64,000 nt of DNA from Haloimpatiens lingqiaonensis (GCF_044502415.1 NZ_CP172402.1), one strand, 5' to 3'; shown: positions 53,092-62,911, counted from the stretch's first letter. Program-made: numbers and translations. Notes: generated by a model not told the origin, from the letters alone.

Positions 53092-53724
53092 TTAAATAAA
53101 TTTATTTGGCAAATAAGGTTCTACTATTATACTTTCACCTTTTATTCTAGCCACCTCTGGATATTGAGGTTTAACCTCATCCTCTGGAGCCCTTGTTATT
53201 ACATTTGCTATTTGTATTATTTGAGGTTGAAGTTTAAAAGCTGCTATTATAGCATTTATATTGCCAGTACTTCCTGCATGCACATAGCCTTTTAAAACTC
53301 CAAGGACAATTATATTTCCTTCTGCAGATACCTCCGCTCCTGGATTAACGTCACCTATTATAACCAAATTTCCTGGGTAATTAACTATTTGACCACTTCT
53401 TACGGACCTTCTAATAAATTTGGTACGCCCTTCATATATACCTGCAAATATTTTATCGCTTTTTTCATTTATATCTTCAAAGATACAATCTTGTATTAGT
53501 AGCTCATCAAACAATGCATCCTTAAGTTTTCTAAGTTCTCTTTCATTTATGTATTTTAGTTGAGTAGTTATTCTAAGTGTAGTTCCTTTATAAAATTTTT
53601 TTCCCCTAGATAATTTTTTTATTAAGGCTTCAATCATATCTTCAAAATCTTTAAATGCTTCCATATTTATAATTATATTCAATCCTTCTTTGTTTCCTTT
53701 AACCAATATACTATTGCGTACCAT
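53092..53724 (-). CDS. minC: Septum site-determining protein MinC
   Basis: FtsZ polymerisation inhibitor recruited by MinD. The N-terminal domain (about 1-100) starts MVRNSILVKGNKEGLNIIINME. The C-terminal beta-helix domain has SGQIVNYPGNLVIIGDVNPGAEVSAEGNIIVLGVLKGYVHAGS. I use the ATG at 53724 (210 residues), ten bases after GGAGGTC; a longer reading to 53868 runs into the MITE and does not match the family. A weak promoter may lie just downstream of the MITE. Confidence 0.93.
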   Translation of the reverse strand: MVRNSILVKGNKEGLNIIINMEAFKDFEDMIEALIKKLSRGKKFYKGTTLRITTQLKYINERELRKLKDALFDELLIQDCIFEDINEKSDKIFAGIYEGRTKFIRRSVRSGQIVNYPGNLVIIGDVNPGAEVSAEGNIIVLGVLKGYVHAGSTGNINAIIAAFKLQPQIIQIANVITRAPEDEVKPQYPEVARIKGESIIVEPYLPNKFI

Positions 53725-53855
53725 AATTAAATTAGACCTCCATAAGCCAACATAATTTATTATTTCAACATACACATGCAAAATCCTTCTTTTTAGTGCT
53801 TTTTTTAATAATACTATAATATGAAATTTATTGTCTATAAAATATATAAAAAAAT

Positions 53856-53953
53856 GAGGCTGTTGCATTAAAGAATTTACCTACGATAAATTGTTTTGAA
53901 AATTTAAATCTATCTCAATATATCGTAGTATTTATTCTTAGTACAACATCCCC
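53856..53953. mobile_element. MITE of about 98 bp, copy 2 (opposite orientation)
   Basis: Starts GAGGCTGTTGCATTAAAGAA and ends with the complement-like TTCTTAGTACAACATCCCC. Compared with the copy at 28218 the two ends are exchanged. It separates the PBP2 stop from minC, and both copies have A/T runs outside the ends. Confidence 0.8.
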
Positions 53954-53959
53954 ATTTTT

Positions 53960-56815
53960 TTAATTTACTTCTTTTTTCAAATCTTTTTCTTTTTTAATAT
54001 CTCCACTTTTATCCTTTGAATCATCACTTTGCTTGTCTTTTTCTTCACTTTTAGCCGAAGCTTCATGATTTTTTTCTGTTTTTAAAGTATAATTATACTT
54101 TGGAACATAGGATGGATATTCCTTTTTCAATCTCTCTGAAAAATACTTTTCATAAATTGCCCTAGCCACAGGTGCTATATAACCACCATGGCCTGCGTCA
54201 AATCCAACTACCGCAACAGCTATTTCTGGATTTTCTGCTGGTGCATATCCTACATATACTGCAAAAGCTGATCTTCCAAATTCATTTTGCTTAGCAGAGA
54301 AGGTAGCTGTTCCTGTTTTACCTGCTGTTTTAATAGGGAATCCATCAAAAGCCTTTGTAGCCGTTCCACCCTCGCCAGTAACAGCCTTCATACCTTCTTT
54401 TACTGCTTGGTCTGTAGATGGCTTAATATTTATCTCATCAACTACTTTAGGTTTCTTTTCTTCTGTAACATTCCCTTCTTCATCATAAGCACTTTTAAAT
54501 AAATGAAGTTCATATCTGTGACCACCATTAGCTATAGTAGCTGCATAACTTGCCAGTTGCACTGGAGTAAAATTATGTTCACCTTGACCTATGGAAGCAT
54601 TTATTATATTACCTGGAGTATAAATTTGAGTATTTGCATCCCATATACAAAAATCTATAGTTGCTACTGCTGCATTTTCTATATCCTTTTCTGTATATTT
54701 ACTCTTAGTATCTTTGTCATACGTATCTATTAATCTCTTCAGATTATTTTTTAATTCTTTTGTATATTTTATTGAATTTTCCGCTTTAGACTTTAAATTT
54801 GAATCTGATTTTATTGTACTTTCTATAGTTTTCTTTATATCTTTCTTTATTTCTGTTACATTGCTATCTTCTTCTTTTTCTCTTATATTTATGTCTATAG
54901 GAGTAAATCTCTTATTTCTAGCTGGTTCATATCCATTTTTCAATATATCCCTAGCGGTATAATAAAATAATATTGTACTATTTTTTATAGAATCATTAAA
55001 ATTATATGCTCCACCTTTTTTTTCTGGTATCTCTATTCCTGTATAATTACCAAGTCCATATTTTTCAGCATATTTTTGTAGTGTATTAAAGGCCTTTTCT
55101 AATGAAGTATCTTTATACTTTTCATATAATAAAGAACCTATATTATAAAAGAAATAGTTACAGGATTCTTTTAAAGCTCCTACCACACCTATAATACCGT
55201 GTCCACCATGCTTCCAGCAACTCCATTTCCCATTATACTTTTCAAATGTACCTGTGTCATTGACAGTAGTATTTATGTCAATAACTCCATCCTCCAATCC
55301 TGCTATAGCAGTAAGTGGTTTAAAAGTTGATCCTGGTGGAGTTAATCCATAGGTAGCATAATTATAAAAAGATTTAGGAACTATGTCATACATGTCTTGT
55401 CTTATAGTTTTATTATCCTTAATACTTTTATCTAAAGGAAATAATTCATTTAGCTTTTTCTCTATATCGCTTTCACCAGAAGCTAATCCCATTTTCTTTA
55501 TATAATCTCTTCCAAATTCATTTAAATCTGGATTGAAATATTTTTTCATAGTTTCATCATTTAATTTTCCTGGAATAGTAAATATGTTAGGATCAAAACC
55601 CGGTCTACTAACTAGAGCTAATATTTCACCAGTTTTAATATCTACAGCTACTGCTGCTCCTCTAGTAGCATTTGCTGTATATATACTTGAATCTGTTGGA
55701 TCTGGTCTTGGGTTTTTTCTTAATTCTGCCAAAGTATCATCCATTGCTTTCTCCGCAGCATTTTGAATATTAGCATCTATGGTAAGTTTTACATTTTCTC
55801 CTTGATAAGGGCTCTTTTTAAATAACTCCTCAACTATTCTACCATATTTATTAACTTTTACAGTTCTCTGTCCCTTAGAACCTCTAAGTCTATTTTCAAA
55901 GACCCTCTCTATTCCAGCAGTACCTATATAATCAACGCTAGCGTCATAACCTTTTTCCTGATATCTATCCTTGTCCATAGAATTTATTTTAGATATGTAT
56001 CCTACTACAGAAGAAGCTAATTCTCCATTAGGATAATATCTTATAGGCTCATTTGAAACATCTATTCCTGGTAATTCACTTAGTCTTTCATAAAATTTGA
56101 AAGCAGTTTCTCTTTTTATGTTTTTAGCTATTATTACAGGTTTATATCCTGAAAAACTCTGCATCTTAACAGCATCCTTAAGCACCATATATCTAAGGCT
56201 ATCTTCTAAAGAAAACTTTTGCTTATTTATTTTATATTCTTCTTCTAAAAATTTAAAAGTTTCCTCTGGACTTATCTTCATAATCCTATCATGGATATTT
56301 TTAATTTTATCTGCATCCTTTTTTGAGTCTAATTCATTATATTGCTTATCATATAACTTTTTAGCTTCTCTATCTGCAAGCCCTCTATCTATTTTAAATC
56401 TAAGTTCCAACCATTCCCTATCTTTTGCTTTTGCTGCATTAAATTCAAATCTAAAAGGATTTACTTTTAAAGGAAAATCATTTTCTTGAATTTCATCATT
56501 TTCATCTAATATTTTAAAAGCAACCTTCATTGTATCAAAAAAAACTTTTTCAGTTTCTTTAGTTTCCATATAAGTTAAGTTAAAACTTTGCTTGCTAGTA
56601 GCTAAAATCACTCCATTTCTGTCGGTAATATCTCCCCTTGGAGCAGGAGTGGATATATCTCTTATGTAATTGCTATCAGCTCTTACTTTATACTCATCTG
56701 CTTTAACTATCTGCAAGTAAACTAATCTAGATACAATACTAGTTATAATCACAATATTACAAACTATCAATGCAGTATATCTTGTAAATTTCTTTTTCTT
56801 ATTTTTATCTTGCAT
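53960..56815 (-). CDS. mrdA: Penicillin-binding protein 2 (elongasome transpeptidase)
   Basis: Class B PBP that cross-links peptidoglycan during elongation. It has a short cytoplasmic start, membrane helix (about 13-35) and a dimerisation/pedestal domain beginning ISTPAPRGDITDRNGVILA. The transpeptidase domain has STFK (496-499), SCN (551-553) and KTGT (833-836). At 951 residues it is much longer than E. coli PBP2 (633): there is a long charged insertion between about 610 and 735, between SxN and KTG, and a Lys/Asp/Ser-rich tail of about 40 residues. It is directly after mreD, and rodA is in the same cluster. Confidence 0.94.
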   Translation of the reverse strand: MQDKNKKKKFTRYTALIVCNIVIITSIVSRLVYLQIVKADEYKVRADSNYIRDISTPAPRGDITDRNGVILATSKQSFNLTYMETKETEKVFFDTMKVAFKILDENDEIQENDFPLKVNPFRFEFNAAKAKDREWLELRFKIDRGLADREAKKLYDKQYNELDSKKDADKIKNIHDRIMKISPEETFKFLEEEYKINKQKFSLEDSLRYMVLKDAVKMQSFSGYKPVIIAKNIKRETAFKFYERLSELPGIDVSNEPIRYYPNGELASSVVGYISKINSMDKDRYQEKGYDASVDYIGTAGIERVFENRLRGSKGQRTVKVNKYGRIVEELFKKSPYQGENVKLTIDANIQNAAEKAMDDTLAELRKNPRPDPTDSSIYTANATRGAAVAVDIKTGEILALVSRPGFDPNIFTIPGKLNDETMKKYFNPDLNEFGRDYIKKMGLASGESDIEKKLNELFPLDKSIKDNKTIRQDMYDIVPKSFYNYATYGLTPPGSTFKPLTAIAGLEDGVIDINTTVNDTGTFEKYNGKWSCWKHGGHGIIGVVGALKESCNYFFYNIGSLLYEKYKDTSLEKAFNTLQKYAEKYGLGNYTGIEIPEKKGGAYNFNDSIKNSTILFYYTARDILKNGYEPARNKRFTPIDINIREKEEDSNVTEIKKDIKKTIESTIKSDSNLKSKAENSIKYTKELKNNLKRLIDTYDKDTKSKYTEKDIENAAVATIDFCIWDANTQIYTPGNIINASIGQGEHNFTPVQLASYAATIANGGHRYELHLFKSAYDEEGNVTEEKKPKVVDEINIKPSTDQAVKEGMKAVTGEGGTATKAFDGFPIKTAGKTGTATFSAKQNEFGRSAFAVYVGYAPAENPEIAVAVVGFDAGHGGYIAPVARAIYEKYFSERLKKEYPSYVPKYNYTLKTEKNHEASAKSEEKDKQSDDSKDKSGDIKKEKDLKKEVN

Positions 56816-56830
56816 ATAATCTCTCCTCTT

Positions 56831-57322
56831 TTAAAACTTCCAATCTTTTTTCATGTATTCTTTGGTAGAAAGCTTATATACATAGGCATATACAAATATC
56901 CCAATAAGCATATTGTAAATGCTTGTAAATATAATTTTTGCAGGCTCCATATAAAACTTTAATACATAGGAAAAAGAATATATTAAAACTCCCTTTAATA
57001 TACTGGCTGCAAATATAGTTAAAATAGGTATAAGTTTTTTTTCTTTAAATATAACTTTTCCTATTTGAGATGCTAAGAAGCAAAGAATCATATTTACAAA
57101 ACAATTTATTCCAAAAAATCCTTGAAAATAAATGTCCTGTAAGACTCCTGATAATATACCTATTTGTATTGCAGAATTCTCATCCTCTGCAATAGAATAA
57201 CTTATTGCAAATATAAAAAGTAAGCTTGGATAAAATTCTTTAATATTTATAAAAGGTATTACAGTATTATCCAGTATTAAAAACGTTATAGATAAAACAA
57301 ACACTGTTATTATTCTTTTCAC
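56831..57322 (-). CDS. mreD: Rod shape-determining protein MreD
   Basis: Integral membrane component of the elongasome, 163 residues with about five hydrophobic segments. The start KRIITVFVLSITFLILDNTV and the block QIGILSGVLQDIYFQGFFGIN (about 56-76) are family features. It lies between mreC (16 bp) and PBP2 (15 bp). Confidence 0.92.
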   Translation of the reverse strand: MKRIITVFVLSITFLILDNTVIPFINIKEFYPSLLFIFAISYSIAEDENSAIQIGILSGVLQDIYFQGFFGINCFVNMILCFLASQIGKVIFKEKKLIPILTIFAASILKGVLIYSFSYVLKFYMEPAKIIFTSIYNMLIGIFVYAYVYKLSTKEYMKKDWKF

Positions 57323-57338
57323 ATTACATCACACCTTA

Positions 57339-58205
57339 TTATTTTATCTTTCTAGTTTCTTTAGGAATCAAAACAAACAATTCTTCTAGTTTATTAAAAT
57401 CTACATAAGGCTCAATTACAGCATTTTTCATCATTTTACCCTTATCTGTTTCAATACTTACTATTTTGCCTATTCTTATTCCTTTTGGGTATACTCCTGG
57501 CTCTACGTCTTTTGATGATACATCCACAAGTCCTGTCAATACTTCGTCTCCTACCTTAACCTTTGAATCCATAGGTAGATAATGCAGCCTTGCAAATAAC
57601 TTATTATTTTTGTCCTTATATCCCTTGACTATCCCAGTGTTTTCTTTTGTACCTACTATGTATCCTCCTACTGCAATATTTTCATTTTCTATAGTTTGTA
57701 CTATAGCATAATTATCTGCTACAGAAGTAACTTGACCTACTAATCCAAAAGAATTTACCACTGCCATTCTTTTGTCTATTCCATCTTTTTTACCCTTATT
57801 TATTATAAATCCATTTAAGTAGTCGCTTCCACTTTTACCTATGATACCACATCCTAAATGATCATACTCTGAATTTTGATCTTTATAATTCAGCATTTGC
57901 TTTAATCTTTCATTTTCATCTGTTATCATAAATTGTCTAGTAAGCTTATCTTTCAGTTCTTCGTTTTCTTTTTTTAGTTTAATATTTTCCTCTTTAACTT
58001 CTGAAAAGTTTTTTAGAAAACCAATAGAATTTTGTACTTCATAACAAATATCATATATAAATTTTTGTACAGAATTCAAAGTTACACCTACGCCATTTTC
58101 TATTGCAGAAATCTTTTGCCTTTTTGCAGAGTAGCCTATTAGGGCTAAAAATGCAACTGACAGCACAATAATTGCGACTGTCAGTTTTTTCTTAAAAAGC
58201 TTCAT
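57339..58205 (-). CDS. mreC: Rod shape-determining protein MreC
   Basis: Periplasm-facing scaffold of the elongasome, 288 residues: membrane helix (about 8-26), coiled coil (about 62-108, rich in Lys/Glu heptads), and a beta-sandwich domain with CGIIGKSGSDYLNGFIINKGKKDGIDKRMAV. It lies two bases after mreB and before mreD. Confidence 0.95.
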   Translation of the reverse strand: MKLFKKKLTVAIIVLSVAFLALIGYSAKRQKISAIENGVGVTLNSVQKFIYDICYEVQNSIGFLKNFSEVKEENIKLKKENEELKDKLTRQFMITDENERLKQMLNYKDQNSEYDHLGCGIIGKSGSDYLNGFIINKGKKDGIDKRMAVVNSFGLVGQVTSVADNYAIVQTIENENIAVGGYIVGTKENTGIVKGYKDKNNKLFARLHYLPMDSKVKVGDEVLTGLVDVSSKDVEPGVYPKGIRIGKIVSIETDKGKMMKNAVIEPYVDFNKLEELFVLIPKETRKIK

Positions 58206-58207
58206 GC

Positions 58208-59218
58208 TTATGCTCTTTTATTCATTTTATCTATATTGGCAAGGGCCATTCCTGCACCAATGGCAACACATTCTAATGGTGATTCTGCAATTTTTACCGG
58301 CATATGTGTTTCATGATTTATTAAATCATCAAGTCCTCTTAATAGCGCTCCCCCTCCAGTAAGCATGATACCTTTATCCATAATATCCGCTGCTAATTCT
58401 GGTGGTGTCTTTTCAAGAGTAGTTTTGATAGAATCTATTATAGATGCAATTGGCTCTGATAAAGCATCTCTAACCTCTTCTTCATTTATTTCAACTACTT
58501 TTGGAAGACCTGTTATAAGATCTCTTCCTCTTATCTCCATAATCTTTTGCTCATCTGAAGTTTTAAAAGCAGATCCTACTTCTATCTTTATATTTTCAGC
58601 TGTTCTCTCACCTATCATTAGGTTATATTGCTTCTTTATATAATTGATTATAGATTGATCTAATTCATCTCCTGCTATTCTTAAAGATTTACTTGTAACT
58701 ATTCCCCCTAAGGAAATAATAGCTACTTCTGTAGTTCCTCCACCTATATCTACTACCATGCTTCCTGTTGGTTCATTAACTGGAAGTCCTGCACCAATTG
58801 CTGCTGCCATTGGTTCCTCCATTAAATGAACTTCCCTAGCACCTGCACGCTTTGTAGCTTCCTCTATAGCTCTTCTTTCTACTTCAGTTACACCTGATGG
58901 AAAACATACAACTATTCTTGGTGTAGAAAATGCACTTTTAGCACTAACTTTATTTATAAAGTTTCTAAGCATTTCTTCTGTAACATCAAAATCTGCTATA
59001 ACCCCATCTTTAAGTGGTCTTATAGCAACTATATTCCCTGGGGTTCTACCAATCATCTGCTTAGCTTCTTCACCTACTGCTAAAACCTTTTTATTTATAT
59101 TATTTATAGCTACCACTGAAGGTTCACTTAAAACAATTCCTTTACCTTTAATGTATACTAAAGTATTTGCTGTTCCTAAATCAATTCCCATATCTTTTGA
59201 TATTCCAAAAAAACCCAT
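58208..59218 (-). CDS. mreB: Rod shape-determining actin homologue MreB
   Basis: Actin-like ATPase that organises lateral wall synthesis. The phosphate-1 motif MGIDLGTANTLVYIKGKGIVLSEPS, the VVDIGGGTTEVAIISLGG phosphate-2 region, and the GIMLTGGGALLRGLDDL adenosine motif are all present. The length of 336 is typical. It is 17 bases after radC and starts the mreBCD-PBP2 run, an order conserved in Bacillus (maf-radC-mreBCD). Confidence 0.97.
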   Translation of the reverse strand: MGFFGISKDMGIDLGTANTLVYIKGKGIVLSEPSVVAINNINKKVLAVGEEAKQMIGRTPGNIVAIRPLKDGVIADFDVTEEMLRNFINKVSAKSAFSTPRIVVCFPSGVTEVERRAIEEATKRAGAREVHLMEEPMAAAIGAGLPVNEPTGSMVVDIGGGTTEVAIISLGGIVTSKSLRIAGDELDQSIINYIKKQYNLMIGERTAENIKIEVGSAFKTSDEQKIMEIRGRDLITGLPKVVEINEEEVRDALSEPIASIIDSIKTTLEKTPPELAADIMDKGIMLTGGGALLRGLDDLINHETHMPVKIAESPLECVAIGAGMALANIDKMNKRA

Positions 59219-59235
59219 AAGTTTTTCTCCTTTCG

Positions 59236-59922
59236 TTACATTATTCCTTTTTCCTTTAAGCTAATATAAGTTCCATTTCCTATTACTATATGGTCTAAGA
59301 AATCAATTCCCAGTATTTTGCTACACTCTTTTATGCGCCTAGTTACATTTATATCTTCCCCACTAGGTGACGGATCTCCTGATGGGTGGTTATGACACAA
59401 TATTATAGACGCACTATGTTTTTTTATAGCCTCAGTAAAAATTTCTCTTGGATGCACAATAGAAGAATTAAGACTTCCTACAGATACATCTTTAACACCT
59501 AAAACTATATTTTTTACATTTAGCATTATAATTTTTAAGTATTCCTTCTTTAGGTATCTCATGTCTTCCATCAATAAATTTGCTACATCTCTAGGTGATG
59601 TTATTTTATACTCTTCACCTGATTTATAGGCTTTAAATCTCCGAGAAATTTCTGCTAAAGCTAGAATTTGAGAAGCCTTAGCTTTTCCAATACCTTTTAT
59701 CTTCATGCATTCTTCAGCATCCATATTTAACAAACCATTTAATCCATTGCCATCTTTTAATATTCTATTGCTTAATGTAATGATGTTTTCTGATTTACAG
59801 CCTGTTCTAAGTATCACTGCTAATAGTTCTGCATTCGACAAGGCCTCTGGACCATATCTTAACAACCTTTCCCTTGGTCTTTCATTTTTAGGTAAATCCA
59901 TTATCTTCAAAGAAACATTCAA
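59236..59922 (-). CDS. radC: RadC family JAB1/MPN domain protein
   Basis: RadC homologue of 228 residues; the old DNA-repair role is doubtful and the real function is unknown. An N-terminal helix-hairpin-helix region (KGIGKAKASQILALAEISRR) precedes the JAMM metalloprotease motif SIILCHNHPSGDPSPSGED, with its metal ligands intact. It lies between maf and mreB, as in B. subtilis. Confidence 0.94.
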   Translation of the reverse strand: MNVSLKIMDLPKNERPRERLLRYGPEALSNAELLAVILRTGCKSENIITLSNRILKDGNGLNGLLNMDAEECMKIKGIGKAKASQILALAEISRRFKAYKSGEEYKITSPRDVANLLMEDMRYLKKEYLKIIMLNVKNIVLGVKDVSVGSLNSSIVHPREIFTEAIKKHSASIILCHNHPSGDPSPSGEDINVTRRIKECSKILGIDFLDHIVIGNGTYISLKEKGIM

Positions 59923-59933
59923 AACTATTCCTC

Positions 59934-60512
59934 CTATAATAAATTTACCCCCATATCCCTCATCATAAAATTCAATTTATTTAAAGGCAAACCTACTACA
60001 TTGTAGTAACATCCCTCTATTTTCTCTACAAAAATACCGGCGAATCCCTGTATTCCATATGCACCTGCTTTATCCATCGGTTCTTTAGTTTCTATATATT
60101 TTTTAATATCATCATCTGATATATGACTAAATTTAACCTTTGTACAAACACATTCACTTAAAAATTTATTTGTTTTAGTATTTATAATGGTAATTCCTGA
60201 ATAAACTTCATGCCACTTTCCGCTTAAAGATTTAAGCATAAAAAAAGCATCTTGTTCATCTTTAGGTTTACCCAAAATATTTCCTTGAAGTGATACTACT
60301 GTATCACATCCAATTACTAAAGCTTCATTTTTTAAGTTTGCACTTACAGTTTCCGCCTTACCCTTAGATAGTTCCTTTACATACCATTGAATATCACCTT
60401 TATATTTCACTGTGTCCTCTTCGAAAGTACTTACAACAACAGTAAAATTTTCAGTTACTTTTCCAAGTATTTCCTTTCTTCTTGGGGACGCTGATGCTAA
60501 AACTAAATCCAC
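59934..60512 (-). CDS. maf: Maf-type nucleotide pyrophosphatase
   Basis: Hydrolyses non-canonical or methylated nucleoside triphosphates, mainly dTTP/UTP-type substrates. The N-terminal LASASPRRKEILGKV (about 4-18), IGCDTVVSLQGNILGKPKD and KAGAYGIQGFAGIFV are the family motifs. The length is 192. It is 11 bases upstream of radC. The 170 bp upstream (60513-60681) is AT-rich with nothing else recognised. Confidence 0.94.
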   Translation of the reverse strand: MDLVLASASPRRKEILGKVTENFTVVVSTFEEDTVKYKGDIQWYVKELSKGKAETVSANLKNEALVIGCDTVVSLQGNILGKPKDEQDAFFMLKSLSGKWHEVYSGITIINTKTNKFLSECVCTKVKFSHISDDDIKKYIETKEPMDKAGAYGIQGFAGIFVEKIEGCYYNVVGLPLNKLNFMMRDMGVNLL

Positions 60513-60681
60513 GTTATCACTTCCTAAACATAATACATATTAATATTATTGTCAAAAACTTCATAAAAATAGTCATTCAAAATATATCATTTATCCCCAT
60601 ACAAAATCTATCTTATATAGTTTACCATTTAATATTATCATAAACAAGTATTCAACAAATTTATTTAAAAACTTTTAAAAA

Positions 60682-61356
60682 TTATTTTATGGAAATTAAA
60701 CTATTATATATAAAATTATACCCTGAAGAAACTTGCTCTCTAGATATTTCATTAGGAAGCTTGTTCACATAGTCCTTAAGAGATTTTAAAACTTGTATAT
60801 TTTTACTTTTTTCATCCACAGCCTTTAGAGAACTATTCCATTTTTTTAATTTTTCAGTTTTAAATGCCTTTACATTTTTATCTGAGAATTGACTTAAAAC
60901 ATCTAAATTGGCATTTATAAGTTCAATAATTTCTAAATTACAAAGATCCTCTCCTTTTATTTTAAAAGTTAATTTAGTGTTTTGAATTTCTTTTTTATTT
61001 AGAATGCTTACTGTTTTCTCTAAGTCCTCCTCTTTATATATACCCAATATTACTTTAAACTTATCATCTACTTTTACTATAAAAGAACTTCCATAGGGTT
61101 TCAATGTATTTACTAAAGTATCTGCATATTCTTTACTTAAAAATACTCCACATTGAATAGCATAAAAATTTTTTTCTTTTTTCCCAGTTGTATTTTTAAT
61201 ACTAATTTCCTTAGGTGAAGTATTTTCAGCTTTATTCAATATTTTTATTCCCTTACCATTTCCAATAACTATCAACATTGCAGCCACAAGCAATATGATT
61301 ACTGCTATAAACCTTTTATTAGTTTTTCTCTTAACATTATATCTAGTGTACTTCAT
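60682..61356 (-). CDS. SPOR-domain membrane protein
   Basis: Bitopic membrane protein of 224 residues: a short basic cytoplasmic start, one membrane helix (about 14-35), and an extracellular SPOR domain (about 60-130: YAIQCGVFLSKEYADTLVNTLKPYG...VILGIYKEEDLEKTV), which in other proteins binds denuded glycan strands. The C-terminal 90 residues are helical with no recognised domain. It is followed by maf, but a 170-bp gap suggests separate transcription. GGAGG precedes the ATG. Confidence 0.85.
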   Translation of the reverse strand: MKYTRYNVKRKTNKRFIAVIILLVAAMLIVIGNGKGIKILNKAENTSPKEISIKNTTGKKEKNFYAIQCGVFLSKEYADTLVNTLKPYGSSFIVKVDDKFKVILGIYKEEDLEKTVSILNKKEIQNTKLTFKIKGEDLCNLEIIELINANLDVLSQFSDKNVKAFKTEKLKKWNSSLKAVDEKSKNIQVLKSLKDYVNKLPNEISREQVSSGYNFIYNSLISIK

Positions 61357-61442
61357 AATTTTACCTCCTTGTTATTAAACTATATTTATTATTACTTTAT
61401 GTAAACCATAAATAGAACAATATAATTTAGGAGATTTTGTAT

Positions 61443-61472
61443 AAAAAAAAATCTCGAATACATCGAGATTTT
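61443..61472 (-). terminator. Terminator of the NlpC/P60 gene
   Basis: On the minus strand AAAATCTCGA pairs with TCGAGATTTT and is followed by a run of Ts, just after the stop codon. Confidence 0.88.
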
Positions 61473-61478
61473 GTATAT

Positions 61479-62066
61479 CTAATTTAAAATCCTTCTAGCC
61501 TTTGCATATCTTGAGCTATAGTAACTTTGAGACAAATCACTTATTATTACCCTATGACCTCCAGAAGACGCATGAATAAATTTGCCATTTCCTACATACA
61601 TCCCTACATGTGCCAAATACCCTGTGGTGTTAAAGAATATAAGATCCCCCGGCATAAGTTCATTTCTTTTTACCGCTTTCCCTAATTCTGCTTGTGATCC
61701 AGTGTAATGAGGAAGACTTATTCCTACATTTCTGTATACATATAATGTTAAACCTGAGCAATCAAAAGCATTAGGTCCTTCTGCACCCCAAACATATGGC
61801 TTTCCTAGAAAACCCTTGGCATAATCTATTAATCCCATTCCCCTTTGGTATGCACTATTATAATCTCCGCCTCTAGAAGCTCTATTACTAACCAAACTAT
61901 TATTCTGAGTATTTATAGATTTATTTACTTTTATGCTAGTAGAACGAATTTTTGAAACTCCGTTGTTTTTTAGTATAGTATCTGCCTTTGCCACATTAAG
62001 TTTTCCAATGGAAAGTATCATACCTAAAGCTAATACTAAAATAACCTTTTTTCTACTAAAGTTCAT
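61479..62066 (-). CDS. Secreted NlpC/P60 peptidoglycan hydrolase
   Basis: Cell-wall endopeptidase of 195 residues that would cut D-Glu-meso-DAP bonds. It has a signal peptide (about 1-28), a linker, and an NlpC/P60 domain (about 78-195) with catalytic Cys in AFDCSGLTLYVY, His in AHVGMYVGNGKF, and a third polar residue in FIHASSG. No SH3 or LysM domain is present, so targeting is not obvious. It is monocistronic, with a near-perfect promoter and its own terminator. Confidence 0.92.
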   Translation of the reverse strand: MNFSRKKVILVLALGMILSIGKLNVAKADTILKNNGVSKIRSTSIKVNKSINTQNNSLVSNRASRGGDYNSAYQRGMGLIDYAKGFLGKPYVWGAEGPNAFDCSGLTLYVYRNVGISLPHYTGSQAELGKAVKRNELMPGDLIFFNTTGYLAHVGMYVGNGKFIHASSGGHRVIISDLSQSYYSSRYAKARRILN

Positions 62067-62128
62067 AAAAAAACCCCCTAATAAAATGTAACTTTTTCTT
62101 AACCCATTCCCCTTTTTATCACTATATA

Positions 62129-62158
62129 ATTATAGTTTATATAGTTAAATGCTGTCAA
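62129..62158 (-). promoter_or_regulatory. Sigma-A promoter of the NlpC/P60 gene
   Basis: On the minus strand a perfect TTGACA (62153-62158) and a perfect TATAAT (62129-62134) are spaced by 18 bases; the start codon is about 60 bases further on. Confidence 0.82.
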
Positions 62159-62238
62159 GTACCCTAACCAAACTCCCATTTCCTTAGATTTACGGATTTT
62201 TTCTTAATTATTCATATATATATGCTACCTTGTCCAAA

Positions 62239-62757
62239 TTAATTCTTACTTTTTATTTCCTCTTTTAATAATATAAAAGTCTTATCCTTTTCTTTTACAT
62301 TTACGATGTCATCACATATCTTTACCAATAAAAAACCATTTTTATTCCAAAAATTCAATTCATCCTTTTCATCACTAGAAATTATCACATAAAATTTTCC
62401 TATATTAAATTCCCTAAATATTTTAATTATTTTTTTCAGTAGGCTATTTTTAATATATTCAGTATTTACATTATCTTTTAATCCAAAATATCTTATCCAA
62501 AATTCATTATAATCTTTAAATTCTATTGCTCCTTTAAACAATCCAATGATATGGTTATTTCTAGTTATTTTTAAAAACACCTCCCCTTCTCCAAGATAAT
62601 ATTCTAAAAATCTATCACAAAAATCTTTAAAGTCTAAATTTTCTCTTCCATCTTTATATACATTATTATCTTTTACCCAATTATATACTCCCACCAAATC
62701 ATCTTTATTTATACTCTCAATACATATATCTTCAAATTTCAAATCGACTTGAAACAT
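62239..62757 (-). CDS. GNAT-like acetyltransferase fold protein
   Basis: Protein of 172 residues with the order of strands and helices expected for a GNAT N-acetyltransferase: the beta segment VFLKITRNNHIIGLFKGAIEF, then a helix TEYIKNSLLKKIIKIFREFN in the acetyl-CoA-binding position, then FYVIISSDEKDELNFWNKNGF, which resembles the C-terminal NxxAxxxYxKxGF motif. The R/QxxGxG/A loop is not clear, so the assignment is moderate and the substrate is unknown. GGAGGTGTG lies upstream of the ATG. It diverges from the aminopeptidase gene. Confidence 0.6.
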   Translation of the reverse strand: MFQVDLKFEDICIESINKDDLVGVYNWVKDNNVYKDGRENLDFKDFCDRFLEYYLGEGEVFLKITRNNHIIGLFKGAIEFKDYNEFWIRYFGLKDNVNTEYIKNSLLKKIIKIFREFNIGKFYVIISSDEKDELNFWNKNGFLLVKICDDIVNVKEKDKTFILLKEEIKSKN

Positions 62758-62911
62758 ATCTCCTCACACCTCCAAGCAATTAAAATTTCTATATTGCCTC
62801 CATAAATTCCTTTTTTAACTGATATTTTTATAATAAATATTTTCAATTGTTAAATTAAATATATAATTGTGGTAATATTATAATTAGTTATACTTAATAG
62901 GGGGTGTTTTT

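Noticed and set aside
53725..53868. N-terminal extension of MinC by 48 residues
   Set aside because: The added residues come from the MITE and promoter region and do not resemble MinC; the ATG at 53724 has a ribosome-binding site.
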